55,958 nucleotides of DNA, from contig NZ_JACONW010000018.1 in NCBI RefSeq assembly GCF_014357575.1, forward strand, positions 1-55,958, given 5' to 3'. The notes under the pieces were generated by a model. That model had not been told where the DNA came from. It saw only the letters and a list, made by a program, of their open reading frames with translations, and made no database searches. Position numbers and translations under genes: made by a program. This DNA is from Pseudomonas folii. Lineage in GTDB: Bacteria; Pseudomonadota; Gammaproteobacteria; Pseudomonadales; Pseudomonadaceae. This document shows, one piece after another, positions 45,354 through 54,624 of the stretch. Position 1 is the stretch's first letter. Each line of letters begins with the position of its first letter.

Positions 45354-47693
45354 ATGGCTACTTCTTCAGGCGTTCGTCAATTCCCTCGCTTGCGCACTCC
45401 CATGTTGTGCCTGGCCACAGCTGTCGCCCTCGGCGGCTGTGCCTCCACGCCCAACAACTACGATCAAGACAGCGACATGTTGCGCGAGGCCCTGAACGGC
45501 ACCGGCTCGCAACGTCCGCCGGTTGATCCGCGCAGTGAGCAGGTTCCGCAGGAAGCGTCGCAGCCTCAACCCGCCACAGCGCCTACCCGGCAGTTGATCC
45601 GTGGCAACCAGCAATTCGTGCGCAAGCCGACGGCCGCTTCATCATCTTCAGCACCTGCCGGTCGTGATTCCGAAGTCGGTGATATCGTCTTCAACTTCAC
45701 CAATCAGCCCATTGAAGCCGTGATCAACAGCATCATGGGCGACCTGCTGCACGAGAACTACAGCATTGCCCAGGGCGTTAAAGGTGATGTGAGCTTTTCG
45801 ACCTCCAAGCCAGTCAACAAGCGGCAAGCGCTGTCGATCCTCGAGACGCTGCTCTCCTGGACTGACAACGCGATGATCAAGCAGGGCGATCGCTACGTGA
45901 TCCTGCCTGCCAATCAGGCCGTGGCGGGCAAGCTGGTGCCTGAGATGACCGTCTCCCAGCCAGCGGCGGGTATGTCCGCACGTCTGTTCCCGCTGCGCTA
46001 TATCTCCGCTACCGAGATGCAGAAACTGCTCAAGCCGTTCGCCCGTGAAAACGCGTTCCTGCTGGTTGATCCGGCACGCAACGTATTGAGCATGTCGGGT
46101 ACGCCGGATGAACTGGCCAATTACCAGGACACCATCGACACCTTCGACGTTGACTGGCTCAAGGGCATGTCGGTAGGCGTGTTTGGCTTGCAGCGCGCCT
46201 CGGTCGGCGAACTGATGCCGGAACTGCAAAAGATGTTCGGCCCCGACAGCGGTATGCCGTTGGCGGGCATGGTGCGTTTCCTGCCTATCGAGCGGACCAA
46301 CTCCGTGGTGGCGATTTCTTCGCAGCCGGAGTACCTGCGTGAAGTCGGCGACTGGATTCGGACCATCGACGAAGGCGGCGGCAACGAGCCGCAAATGTAC
46401 GTCTACGACGTGCGCAATATGAAAGCCACCGACCTTGCCAAATACCTGCGCCAGATCTACGGTAACGGCGCGATCAAGGACGATTCGGCGGCCAAGGTTG
46501 CGCCAGGACTCAGGACCCGTAGCCTGTCGTCGCTAAGCTCCGGCGGCACCTCCAATGGCATGAACAACAGCACCGGCGGTTTCGGTGGTGTGGGCGGCAT
46601 GGGCGGCACCAGCAGCGGCATGGGGATGGGCAACAACCAGAACCAGGGCATGGGCAGCGGCGACGAAGAGCAAGACAGCGAAAGCAGCGAAGAAAACCTC
46701 GACAGCGAATCCGACACCAGCGCGGAGCAGGGCGGCGGCACCGGCAACACGCCCAAGGGCATCGATGCCAGCACCCGTATCACTGCACAGAAGAGCAGCA
46801 ACCAGTTGCTGGTTCGTACCCGCCCGGCGCAGTGGAAGGAGATCGAAGCGGCCATCAAGCGCCTCGATAACGCGCCGCTGCAAGTGCAGATCGAAACGCG
46901 GATTCTCGAAGTCAATCTGACTGGCGACCTCGACCTTGGCGTGCAGTGGTATCTGGGGCGTCTGGCGGGTAACTCTGGCACCACTAACATCGCCAATGCC
47001 GCTGGCAGTCAGGGCGCATTGGGCGGCGGCGGAGTGACAGTGGGTGATTCCTCGCTGTTCTACTCGTTCGTCAGCAGCAACCTGCAGGTCGCACTGCGTG
47101 CGCTGGAAACCAACGGCCGCACCCAGGTGCTGTCCGCGCCGTCTCTGGTGGTGATGAACAACCAGCAGGCGCAGATCCAGGTCGGCGATAACATTCCGAT
47201 CAGCCAGACCACGGTCAACACCACCAACTCCGATACCACCCTGAGCAGCGTCGAATACGTGCAGACTGGTGTGATTCTGGATGTGGTGCCACGGATCAAT
47301 CCGGGCGGCCTGGTGTACATGGACATCCAGCAGCAGGTCAGTAATGCGGACACGTCTACTATCACCGATACGCAGGCCAATCCGAGCATTTCCACCCGTT
47401 CGGTCTCGACTCAGGTTGCCGTACAAAGCGGCCAGACGGTGCTGCTTGGCGGTCTGATCAATCAGAACAATTCCGAGACCACCAGCTCGATACCGTATCT
47501 GGGCAATATTCCCGGTCTGCGCTGGTTGTTTGGCACAACCAGCAAATCCAAGGCGCGCACCGAGCTGATCGTGCTGATCACGCCCCGTGTGATCACCAGC
47601 AGCAGCCAGTCCCGTCAGGTGACGGATGATTATCGTCAGCAAATGCAGTTGCTGCGTCCGGAAAGGGTCAGCCACACCGGCATCGACGACTGA
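45354..47693 (+). CDS. gspD: Type II secretion secretin GspD
   Basis: A 779-residue outer-membrane secretin, exported as a lipoprotein (ATAVALGGC, acylated Cys29). The N0 domain is at ~120-205 (FNFTNQPIEAVINSIMGDLL), followed by N1-N3 and the secretin core at ~500-740 (VLSAPSLVVMNNQQAQIQVG, VPRINPGGLVYMDIQQQVSN, PYLGNIPGLRWLFG). Within N3, at about 395-470, lies a long Gly/Met/Asn-rich then acidic low-complexity insert (GGMGGTSSGMGMGNNQNQGM). The lipobox means no pilotin may be needed. It is the last gene of the operon. Confidence 0.95.
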   Translation: MATSSGVRQFPRLRTPMLCLATAVALGGCASTPNNYDQDSDMLREALNGTGSQRPPVDPRSEQVPQEASQPQPATAPTRQLIRGNQQFVRKPTAASSSSAPAGRDSEVGDIVFNFTNQPIEAVINSIMGDLLHENYSIAQGVKGDVSFSTSKPVNKRQALSILETLLSWTDNAMIKQGDRYVILPANQAVAGKLVPEMTVSQPAAGMSARLFPLRYISATEMQKLLKPFARENAFLLVDPARNVLSMSGTPDELANYQDTIDTFDVDWLKGMSVGVFGLQRASVGELMPELQKMFGPDSGMPLAGMVRFLPIERTNSVVAISSQPEYLREVGDWIRTIDEGGGNEPQMYVYDVRNMKATDLAKYLRQIYGNGAIKDDSAAKVAPGLRTRSLSSLSSGGTSNGMNNSTGGFGGVGGMGGTSSGMGMGNNQNQGMGSGDEEQDSESSEENLDSESDTSAEQGGGTGNTPKGIDASTRITAQKSSNQLLVRTRPAQWKEIEAAIKRLDNAPLQVQIETRILEVNLTGDLDLGVQWYLGRLAGNSGTTNIANAAGSQGALGGGGVTVGDSSLFYSFVSSNLQVALRALETNGRTQVLSAPSLVVMNNQQAQIQVGDNIPISQTTVNTTNSDTTLSSVEYVQTGVILDVVPRINPGGLVYMDIQQQVSNADTSTITDTQANPSISTRSVSTQVAVQSGQTVLLGGLINQNNSETTSSIPYLGNIPGLRWLFGTTSKSKARTELIVLITPRVITSSSQSRQVTDDYRQQMQLLRPERVSHTGIDD

Positions 47694-47708
47694 TCCTTAC
47701 CCCCACTC

Positions 47709-47735
47709 AGCGCTGTCCTGAAGACAGGCAGCGCT
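47709..47735 (+). terminator. Hairpin after gspD
   Basis: The stem AGCGCTG/CAGCGCT extended by CCTG/CAGG around an AAGA loop, with one bulged base. It has no T run. It lies between gspD and the esterase gene and could attenuate read-through or stabilise the upstream mRNA. Confidence 0.5.
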
Positions 47736-47753
47736 CATCCGAGGTCTTGATTA

Positions 47754-48479
47754 ATGTTGAAAGTGTTCGCCTTCATGTTGTTCGCCATGTGCGGGCTGGC
47801 TCAGGCCGCGCAGCCATTGTTGCGCGATCTGCCATTGGCTTATGTGGAGCAGGCCAGCACTGAAGTAAAAGACAAGCCGCTGGTTATCTTTTTACATGGC
47901 TACGGTGGCGATGAAACCAATCTGCTCAGCTTCACCTCGCTGATGCCGAGTGACTACAACTACCTGTCGGTGCGCGCGCCGATGAATGCACGGGAGGAGG
48001 GCTATCAGTGGTTCACCCCGAAGCAGGATTCTGCCTATTACGACGGCGTAACGTCGGACCTTCAAAGCAGCGGGAAATTGCTGAAGCAGTTCATCGAACA
48101 GGCGACGCGCAAATACCAGACCCAGCCGTCAAAGGTCTTTCTGGTGGGCTTCAGCCAGGGCGCGATGATGAGCTACGAAGTGGCTCTGCGTGATCCCGAT
48201 CTGGTGGGAGGCTTTGCAGCGTTGAGTGGCCATATGCTGCCGGTGCTCAAGGCCGAGCTGAAGCCTGAGCCGACGCGGCAGAAGCTCGCAGTCTTCATCG
48301 GCCACGGCACAGCTGACACACTGATCCCGGTGCAAGGCGCGAGCGACGCCGAGGCGTACCTGAAAGCGTTGGGGCTAAAGCCGCAGTACCACGCCTATAC
48401 AGGATTGCCTCATGGTGTGAATGAGACTGAGGTCAAGGATTTGGCGGGTTGGCTGGAGAGGGTTATTAACGCTCGTTAA
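47754..48479 (+). CDS. Exported alpha/beta hydrolase (esterase/phospholipase-carboxylesterase type)
   Basis: A 241-residue protein with a Sec signal peptide (MLKVFAFMLFAMCGLAQA, cut before AQPLL). The esterase features are HGYGGDETN (oxyanion), GFSQGAMMS with nucleophile Ser134, Asp in HGTADTLIPVQGA and His in GLPHGVNE. It lies 60 bases after gspD on the same strand. The exported nature plus position makes it a candidate substrate of this secretion system, by inference. Confidence 0.87.
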   Translation: MLKVFAFMLFAMCGLAQAAQPLLRDLPLAYVEQASTEVKDKPLVIFLHGYGGDETNLLSFTSLMPSDYNYLSVRAPMNAREEGYQWFTPKQDSAYYDGVTSDLQSSGKLLKQFIEQATRKYQTQPSKVFLVGFSQGAMMSYEVALRDPDLVGGFAALSGHMLPVLKAELKPEPTRQKLAVFIGHGTADTLIPVQGASDAEAYLKALGLKPQYHAYTGLPHGVNETEVKDLAGWLERVINAR

Positions 48480-48521
48480 CGGGTTGATTGCACCGTATGT
48501 CGCTGGCACAGCGTCTGGGCT

Positions 48522-49178
48522 CCAGGTAGGAGGCAACTTGTTGGCGAGAGGACTTGATGCGGTGATTCAGGTCTGCCGCCTCGCGAACAAGTTCGCTCCT
48601 ACCGCGTGGCACGAGGTGTCAGGTAGGAGGCAAACTGTTGGCGAGAGGGCTTGATGCGGTCATTCAGCTCTGCCGCTTCGCGAACAAGTTCGCTCCTCCG
48701 CGTGGCGCGAGGTGTCAGGTAGGAGGCAACTTGTTGGCGAGAGGGCTTAATGCGGTGATTCAGCTCTGCCGCTTCGCGAACAAGTTCGCTCCTACCGGTT
48801 AGGGCTAAGTCAGGTAGGAGGCAACTTGTTGGCGAGGGGGCTTGATGCGGTGATTCAGGTCTGCCGCCTCGCGAACAAGTTCGCTCCTACCGGTTCGGGC
48901 TGAGTCAGGTAGGAGGCAACTTGTTGGCGAGGGGGCTTGATGCGGTCATTCAGCTCTGCCGCCTCGCGAACAAGTTCGCTCCTACCGGTTAGGGCTAAGT
49001 CAGGTAGGAGGCAACTTGTTGGCGAGAGGGCTTGATGCGGTGATTCAGGTCTGCGCTTCGCGAATGAGTTCGCTCCTACCGCGTGGCGCGAGGTGTCAGG
49101 TAGGAGGCAACTTGTTGGCGAGAGGGCTCGATGCGGTAATTCAGGTCTGTCGCTTCGCGAACGAGTTCGCCCCTACAG
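48522..49178. repeat. Tandem array of seven ~96-bp REP-pair units
   Basis: Units begin CAGGTAGGAGGCAACTTGTT or close variants at 48522, 48620, 48716, 48811, 48906, 49001 and 49097. Spacing is 95-98 bases. Each unit carries an inverted partner reading CGCGAACAAGTTCGCTCCTA. Between the partners lies a conserved TTGATGCGGTGATTCAG core, and between units a short linker (CGTGGCGCGAGGTGT or GGTTAGGGCTAAGT). The array lies between the convergent esterase and nitA genes. Frames within it are repeat artefacts. Confidence 0.92.
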
Positions 49179-49184
49179 GCACTC

Positions 49185-51083
49185 CTAAAGGAAGATATCC
49201 AGCCGCTTCAACCGCGACGCCAATGTCGTCGGTTTCAAACCCAGCAACTCTGCTGCACCTCCTTTGCCGAACAACTTGCCATTACAGGCCTTGAGTGCCG
49301 CCTGCATGTTGCTTCGTTCCAGTTCTCTCACTTGAGCGTCGGTCATGATGCTCTTGGCGGAAAGCAGAGCAGGGGCGGCTTCGATTTTGTTGGGCTCATC
49401 CGGCAAGTCCATATTCAAATCCGCGCCGTGGGAGGTAATGAGTGCGCGTTCGATGACGTTCTGCAACTCACGAATATTACCCGGCCATGAATAGCGCTGC
49501 AGGCGTTCGATATCGCTGTTGCGCAAGCGTCGGCCTGGCATGTTCAGGCGTTTGGCGGTCTGCTTGAGGAAGTGCGCAGCCAGCGGCGCAATGTCCATCG
49601 GCCGCTCGCGCAGGGCGGGGGACTGGATCGGAAAAACGTTCAGACGGAAATACAAATCCTCGCGGAAATGCTTGGCGGTCACCTCCTGACGCAAATCGCG
49701 ATTGGTGGCCGCGATGATCCGTACGTCGACCTTACGGGTGCGTTCCTCACCCACGCGTTCGAACTGACCTTCCTGTAAAACCCGCAACAGCTTGCTCTGC
49801 AACTCCAGTGGAATCTCGCCGATTTCATCAAGGAACAGCGTGCCGCCATCCGCCAGTTCAAAACGTCCGACGCGGTCACGAATGGCCCCGGTAAACGCGC
49901 CGCGAATATGGCCGAAGAATTCGCTTTCAAATAACTCGGTGGGAATCGCCGCGCAGTTGACCCTGATCAACGGGTTGGCGCTGCGTCGACTGGCTTGATG
50001 GATCGCCCGGGCAATCAATTCTTTACCGGTGCCGGACTCGCCATTGATCAACACGCTGGCGTCGGTCGGCGCCACGACGTCGATCTGTTTGATGATTTTC
50101 AGGATCGGCTCGCTCTGGCCGACGATTTCCCGAAAGTTGTGTTCGATGTGAATTTCTTCCTGCAGATACGCGTTTTGCTCTTCAAGGCGCTGCTTGAGCA
50201 CCTTGAGTTCTTCGAGCGCGTTGTGCAGCTGGTTCTCCGTGGTCCGCCGCTCGGTGATGTCGCGGAATACCACCACCGCACCGGCAATTCGACCATCGGC
50301 AATCACCGGCGTGCTGGTGAACTCAACCGGGAACGAGCTGCCATCCCGACGCCAGAAGACTTCCTGCCGACCCTCATGAACCACACCATCGCGTACCGCT
50401 TTATAAATCGGACAGTCTTCCACCGGGTAATGGCTGCCGTCGGCGTGGGTGTGATGGTGGATGCGGTGGATGTTCTTGCCGATCATGTCGGCCGGTTCCC
50501 AGCCCAGCATGCGTGCGCCTGCCGGGTTGACGAACGTGGCCAGGCCATCGGTGTTGATACTGTAAATGCCGTCTCCAACGGCGCTGAGCAGCAACTGGTT
50601 ATCGCGCTCGGTTTCTTGGAACAGGTTGAGAATATTGCGCCATTCCAGCAGGCCGCCACGCATGGTGCGCTCGGTATGGGCCTGATCACGCTGATACTTT
50701 TCATGACTGGCTTCACGCATCACCAGAATCAGTTGCGGGTTGCCTTTGACCTGCAGGATGGTCGCCGACAACTCCAGCTCGATGCGCTCGCCGGTCTTGC
50801 AATTGCAGCTCAGGTCTTCAGTCCAGCCACGGCCTTTATTCATCACCGCTTGAGTAAAGACGATCAGGTCGGCCAGTTGATGACCGAACAACTTGCTGAC
50901 CGGCAGTTCCAGCAGTTCCTGACGTGGATAGCCGAGCAACTTGCAGGTCGCTACATTCAGGTCGCCGAAGCGATCTGCCACAGGGTCGAGCAGGGCGATG
51001 GCCTCGGCGCAGTGCTCGAACACCATGTGCCGCGAGGAATAGGCCAGGTCGGCCCAGCCGGTCAGTGAATCTGGCTCGCTCAT
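49185..51083 (-). CDS. nitA: Sigma-54-dependent activator NitA (PAS-AAA+-Fis)
   Basis: A 632-residue enhancer-binding protein. PAS domains lie at ~15-130 and ~165-285, and the AAA+ core has Walker A GESGTGKE, the sigma-54 contact loop GAFTGA, and [21 protein letters not shown] Fis-type helix-turn-helix ends the protein ([20 protein letters not shown]). There is no receiver domain, so signal input is through PAS. It is divergent from the nitB-nitG operon, which has a -24/-12 promoter. It corresponds to NitA of the Nit1C cluster, the activator needed for growth on cyanide in P. pseudoalcaligenes. Confidence 0.9.
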   Translation of the reverse strand: MSEPDSLTGWADLAYSSRHMVFEHCAEAIALLDPVADRFGDLNVATCKLLGYPRQELLELPVSKLFGHQLADLIVFTQAVMNKGRGWTEDLSCNCKTGERIELELSATILQVKGNPQLILVMREASHEKYQRDQAHTERTMRGGLLEWRNILNLFQETERDNQLLLSAVGDGIYSINTDGLATFVNPAGARMLGWEPADMIGKNIHRIHHHTHADGSHYPVEDCPIYKAVRDGVVHEGRQEVFWRRDGSSFPVEFTSTPVIADGRIAGAVVVFRDITERRTTENQLHNALEELKVLKQRLEEQNAYLQEEIHIEHNFREIVGQSEPILKIIKQIDVVAPTDASVLINGESGTGKELIARAIHQASRRSANPLIRVNCAAIPTELFESEFFGHIRGAFTGAIRDRVGRFELADGGTLFLDEIGEIPLELQSKLLRVLQEGQFERVGEERTRKVDVRIIAATNRDLRQEVTAKHFREDLYFRLNVFPIQSPALRERPMDIAPLAAHFLKQTAKRLNMPGRRLRNSDIERLQRYSWPGNIRELQNVIERALITSHGADLNMDLPDEPNKIEAAPALLSAKSIMTDAQVRELERSNMQAALKACNGKLFGKGGAAELLGLKPTTLASRLKRLDIFL

Positions 51084-51084
51084 T

Positions 51085-51179
51085 ACGAAATCTCGTGATT
51101 CAGCGCTACGAAGATTCGTATTTCTACGGGAATGCGTGATCCGGCGATAGGCTCAGATAGATCCGTAAAAACCGGATCA
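51085..51179. promoter_or_regulatory. Cluster of dyads between nitA and nitB (candidate NitA enhancer)
   Basis: ACGAAATCTCGT at 51085-51096, the palindrome TACGAAGATTCGTA at 51107-51120, and GATCCG..CGGATC at 51160-51178 nested with TGATCCGG (51137) and CCGGATCA (51172). The first two share a TACGAA..TCGT half-site 22 bases apart. They sit 60-155 bases upstream of the -24/-12 promoter, a normal distance for an enhancer. The first site also touches the nitA start, so self-control is possible. Confidence 0.5.
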
Positions 51180-51238
51180 GATTTAAATAGGCTAATTAAT
51201 CAGTGACTTAGCCCACATACGCATAGCAATTTTATTTT

Positions 51239-51254
51239 TGGCACGGCGTTCGCT
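51239..51254 (+). promoter_or_regulatory. Sigma-54 promoter of the nit operon
   Basis: TGGCACG-N4-TCGCT: the -24 element is a full match and the -12 element differs by one base from TTGCT. The GG and GC cores are exactly 12 bases apart. nitB starts about 70 bases downstream. Together with the adjacent sigma-54 activator gene this is strong evidence of RpoN control. Confidence 0.88.
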
Positions 51255-51322
51255 CTCTCCCTTGTGTCACCCCGGCGGTTGCAAGCCGCTGATAAAAACA
51301 TGACTTACTGGAGAACGACGAT

Positions 51323-51805
51323 ATGCCAAGCGTGGACATTGCTCACTATCAAGACGGCGACTTCCTGGTCAATTACGAAGAAAAAGTCTTCGAGGACGTC
51401 AAAGCCGAACCCGGCGAAAAAGCCCTGCTCACGTTTCACACCATCGCTTTCGAAGGTTCTATCGGGTTGGTCAACATGCTCCAGGCCAAGCGTCTGCTGC
51501 GCAAAGGCTTCGAGACCAAAATCCTGTTGTACGGGCCAGGCGTGCAACTGGGTGTGCAGCGCGGCTTCCCGACCTTGGGCGCAGAAGCCTTCCCAGGCCA
51601 TTTGGCAGTGAACAACCAGATCAAGGCGTTCATGGCGGAAGGCGGCGAAGTCTACGCCTGCCGTTTCGCCTTGCAGGCTCTGTACGGCCAGACCGAAAAA
51701 GCCCTGATCGAAGGTATCCGTCCCATCAATCCGCTGGACGTCATGGACCTGCGCCTGCTGATGCGCCGCGAGGGCGCGATGATTATCGATACCTGGACCG
51801 CGTAA
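51323..51805 (+). CDS. nitB: NitB, MSMEG_0572 family nitrogen-starvation protein
   Basis: A 160-residue cytoplasmic protein of the MSMEG_0572/Sll0783 family, [20 protein letters not shown]... It has a DsrE-like alpha/beta look ([40 protein letters not shown]) and two cysteines fewer than a redox protein would need; only Cys in VYACRF is present. Members are always the first structural gene of Nit1C clusters. Its biochemical role is unknown. A GGAG site precedes the ATG. Confidence 0.88.
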   Translation: MPSVDIAHYQDGDFLVNYEEKVFEDVKAEPGEKALLTFHTIAFEGSIGLVNMLQAKRLLRKGFETKILLYGPGVQLGVQRGFPTLGAEAFPGHLAVNNQIKAFMAEGGEVYACRFALQALYGQTEKALIEGIRPINPLDVMDLRLLMRREGAMIIDTWTA

Positions 51806-51840
51806 CAGAACAAGCGGTGCCTGCATGGAATGCATTCTTT

Positions 51841-51927
51841 GTGGGAGCGGTGCTTGCCCGCGATACATGAGACGCGGCTAGAAGACACACCGCGTTATCG
51901 TTTATCGCGGGCAAGCCTCGCTCCCAC
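51841..51927. repeat. REP pair inside the nit operon
   Basis: GTGGGAGCGGTGCTTGCCCG and the complement of GTGGGAGCGAGGCTTGCCCG flank a ~40-base spacer. It occupies most of the 194-base gap between nitB and nitC. It is the same class as 27965-28052. A stable fold here could protect the nitB end of the mRNA or lower downstream transcription. Confidence 0.87.
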
Positions 51928-51999
51928 ATTGAAGTCTCGTTTCAATCAGATTTTTGTGTGTTGTTGATGAAAGCCTCCCAAATTTTCAGGACCTCCACC

Positions 52000-52968
52000 A
52001 TGACCACCATCCGCGCCGCCGCCGTTCAGTTCAGCCCGGTGCTGTATTCCCGGGAAGCCACTGTCGCCAAGCTCTGCACGACCTTGCTGACGCTGGGGCG
52101 CGAGGGCGTGCAGTTCGCGGTTTTTCCGGAAACCGTGGTGCCGTATTACCCCTATTTCTCCTTTGTCCAGCCGCCGTTCGCCATGGGCAAGGAACACCTG
52201 AAACTCCTTGAGCAATCCGTCACGGTGCCTTCCGACGTGACCCGACAGATCGGTGAGGCTTGTCGTGAGGCAGGGATCGTCGCGTCTATCGGCGTCAATG
52301 AGCGCGATGGCGGCACGCTCTACAACGCGCAGTTGTTATTCGATGCCGACGGCACGCTGATTCAGCACCGGCGCAAAATCACACCGACGTACCACGAGCG
52401 CATGGTCTGGGGGCAGGGCGATGGGTCGGGATTGCGCGCCGTGGACAGCGCCGTCGGACGCATTGGCTCGCTGGCCTGCTGGGAGCATTACAACCCGCTG
52501 GCCCGCTATGCGTTGATGGCCGATGGCGAGCAGATTCATGTGGCGATGTTTCCCGGCTCGTTGGTCGGGGACATTTTTGCCGAACAGATTGAAGTCACCA
52601 TTCGCCATCACGCCCTTGAATCAGGTTGCTTCGTGGTCAACGCCACAGCCTGGCTGGACGCCGATCAGCAAGGGCAGATCATGCAGGACACCGGCTGCGG
52701 TCCGGGGCCGATTTCCGGCGGGTGCTTCACGGCTATTGTCTCGCCGGAAGGCAAATTGCTCGGCGAGCCGCTGCGTTCGGAGGAAGGCTGGGTGATTGCC
52801 GATCTGGATCTGGCGCTGATCGACAAGCGTAAACGCATGATGGATTCGGTGGGGCACTACAGCCGCCCGGAACTGCTTAGCCTGCTGATTGACCGCACGC
52901 CCACCGCTCATGTGCACGAACGCGCAGCGCAGTTGAAAACCGAGGAGCTTGCCCATGCAGACCAATGA
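52000..52968 (+). CDS. nitC: Nitrilase NitC (Nit6803 type)
   Basis: A 322-residue carbon-nitrogen hydrolase. Catalytic Glu lies in [15 protein letters not shown], Lys in [20 protein letters not shown] and the nucleophile Cys in [18 protein letters not shown], the Nit6803 signature. In Nit1C clusters this enzyme hydrolyses cyanide or organic nitriles to the acid and ammonia and is essential for cyanide assimilation. The ATG at 52000 has an AGGA site 8 bases away; in-frame codons upstream to 51958 are not supported. It overlaps nitD by 14 bases. Confidence 0.95.
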   Translation: MTTIRAAAVQFSPVLYSREATVAKLCTTLLTLGREGVQFAVFPETVVPYYPYFSFVQPPFAMGKEHLKLLEQSVTVPSDVTRQIGEACREAGIVASIGVNERDGGTLYNAQLLFDADGTLIQHRRKITPTYHERMVWGQGDGSGLRAVDSAVGRIGSLACWEHYNPLARYALMADGEQIHVAMFPGSLVGDIFAEQIEVTIRHHALESGCFVVNATAWLDADQQGQIMQDTGCGPGPISGGCFTAIVSPEGKLLGEPLRSEEGWVIADLDLALIDKRKRMMDSVGHYSRPELLSLLIDRTPTAHVHERAAQLKTEELAHADQ

Positions 52969-54037
52969 ATTGCTGGCCGAGCTGCAATGTCACGGGGTGC
53001 GCTGGCCCGCTGCGCAGAACGGTTTGTCGCGGCAGGGCGGAGCAGGGCCGTCGGACCACAAGGCGCTGAGTTTCGGCAGCCGGACCATGATGGTGCCGAT
53101 CCTCAATCAGGCCTCTCAGGATTCTCCGTATCAGGCGCAACCCAGTGAAGATGGCAGCCAGGCGCTGATCTTTCGACAGGGTTTGCAGGTCGGCGAAGTG
53201 AAAATGCCCGGCGTGCCGAAGTTTTACGGGTTGAGCACCGATGACGGCATTCCATACTGGAAAATCGCCACTTTGCACAGCAGCGATGTGCTCGCAACGA
53301 CCGTTCTGCAGCATTGCATTCGTTTCAATGATCGCGGCACTTCTTGTCAGTTCTGCGCCATCGGCCAATCCCTGGCAGCGGGTAAAACCATTGCCCGCAA
53401 ACGTCCGCAACAACTGGCGGAGGTTGCGAAAGCGGCGGTTGAACTGGACGGCGTCAAACACATGGTGATGACCACCGGTACGCCACAAACGCCTGATCGC
53501 GGCGCTGCCATTCTGTGTGAGTCCGCAGCCGCGGTGACGGCCGCAGTTGATCTGCCGATTCAGGCGCAATGCGAGCCGCCGGACGACGATGCGTGGTTCA
53601 CCCGTTTGCGCGACAGCGGTGTGGTGTCACTGGGTATGCACCTGGAAGCGGTCACGGACGAGGTTCGTCAACGGATCATGCCGGGCAAGGCCGAAGTGCC
53701 CCTGACCCGCTATTTCGAGGCGTTCAGCGCAGCGGTCGACGTGTTCGGTCGTGGTCAGGTCAGTACATACATCCTTGCCGGACTGGGCGACAGCGAATCG
53801 GCGATCACCGAGATGAGCGAGCGCTTGTGCGAGTTGGGGGTGTATCCCTTCGTTGTGCCTTTTGTACCCATCGACGGCACGCCACTGGCCCGTCATCCCA
53901 AACCCGACAGCGCCATGATGGCCCGCTTGTACCCGCAGATCGGCGCCAGCCTGCGTCGTCACGGTTTGCATTCCGAACAGATCAACGCCGGTTGCGCCAA
54001 GTGCGGCGCGTGCTCGGCACTGAAGAACTACGAGTAA
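52955..54037 (+). CDS. nitD: NitD, MSMEG_0568 family radical SAM protein
   Basis: A 360-residue cytoplasmic protein related to biotin-synthase-like radical SAM enzymes. The cluster ligands read [18 protein letters not shown], spaced CX9CX2C instead of the usual CX3CX2C. The SAM region [14 protein letters not shown] (GGE-like) and a barrel follow. The C-terminus ends [15 protein letters not shown], a second cysteine set (CX2CX2C) that may bind an auxiliary cluster. A GAGGA site precedes the ATG. The reaction is unknown; the family occurs only in Nit1C-type clusters. Confidence 0.9.
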   Translation: MQTNELLAELQCHGVRWPAAQNGLSRQGGAGPSDHKALSFGSRTMMVPILNQASQDSPYQAQPSEDGSQALIFRQGLQVGEVKMPGVPKFYGLSTDDGIPYWKIATLHSSDVLATTVLQHCIRFNDRGTSCQFCAIGQSLAAGKTIARKRPQQLAEVAKAAVELDGVKHMVMTTGTPQTPDRGAAILCESAAAVTAAVDLPIQAQCEPPDDDAWFTRLRDSGVVSLGMHLEAVTDEVRQRIMPGKAEVPLTRYFEAFSAAVDVFGRGQVSTYILAGLGDSESAITEMSERLCELGVYPFVVPFVPIDGTPLARHPKPDSAMMARLYPQIGASLRRHGLHSEQINAGCAKCGACSALKNYE

Positions 54038-54063
54038 GCCGGTTTACCCAGGGAGAAGCGCTC

Positions 54064-54624
54064 ATGTCCAGCCTTGCCTTTGCTCTTGTCGACAGCACGT
54101 TCGAGCCTTTTCGTGCCGGTGAGCTGTTGGTTAAACCAGCCACGGAACATTGGGAGAAACAGGCGTATTACGCACTGCGCCGTGCGGTGTTCTCCGATGA
54201 GCAACAACTGTTGGCGCAAGACAAGGACGGTCACGACTTTCAGGCGATTGCGATTGTCGCGTTGGCCGGCAGTTGCGGCATGGCCGATCAGGTGGTCGGC
54301 GCGGTACGGATTTACCAGCCCGAACCTGGCGTGTGGTTTGGCGGACGTTTGTGCGTTGCGCCGGCCTATCGACGCCACAGCATGATAGGCAAGGCCCTGG
54401 TCAATGAAGCGGTGTCGCGGGCCAAGGAGCTGGGCTGCGAAATCTTTCACGCCACCGTACAAACGGCTAACGAGCTGTATTTCCAGACGCTGCACTGGGA
54501 GACCCTGAATCATCTTGAGTTGCTCGGGCAACCTCATTGCCTCATGCAGGCCGATCTGACGCGCTACCCCTTCATGCCGCGTCAGGTATCTCTGCGCACG
54601 TTGAAGGCTGCTCGCCATGCATGA
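54064..54624 (+). CDS. nitE: NitE, MSMEG_0567/Sll0786 family N-acetyltransferase
   Basis: A 186-residue GNAT protein. The acetyl-CoA region is GGRLCVAPAYRRHSMIGKAL and the late strand is ATVQTANELYFQTLHW, typical of this family. An in-frame reading that extends back to 53569 overlaps nitD and is discarded; the ATG at 54064 follows a GGGAGAAG site. In the related Mycobacterium and cyanobacterial clusters this domain can be fused to the AIR-synthase-like protein. Here they are separate but overlap by 8 bases. The acceptor substrate is unknown. Confidence 0.88.
   Translation: MSSLAFALVDSTFEPFRAGELLVKPATEHWEKQAYYALRRAVFSDEQQLLAQDKDGHDFQAIAIVALAGSCGMADQVVGAVRIYQPEPGVWFGGRLCVAPAYRRHSMIGKALVNEAVSRAKELGCEIFHATVQTANELYFQTLHWETLNHLELLGQPHCLMQADLTRYPFMPRQVSLRTLKAARHA

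Noticed and set aside
48522..49178. A CRISPR-like array
   Set aside because: The whole ~96-bp unit is conserved, including the parts that would be spacers; repeats are palindromic REP sequences and no cas gene is nearby.
53569..54063. An extended NitE beginning inside nitD
   Set aside because: It overlaps a well-supported radical SAM gene in another frame; homologs start at MSSLAFALVD.
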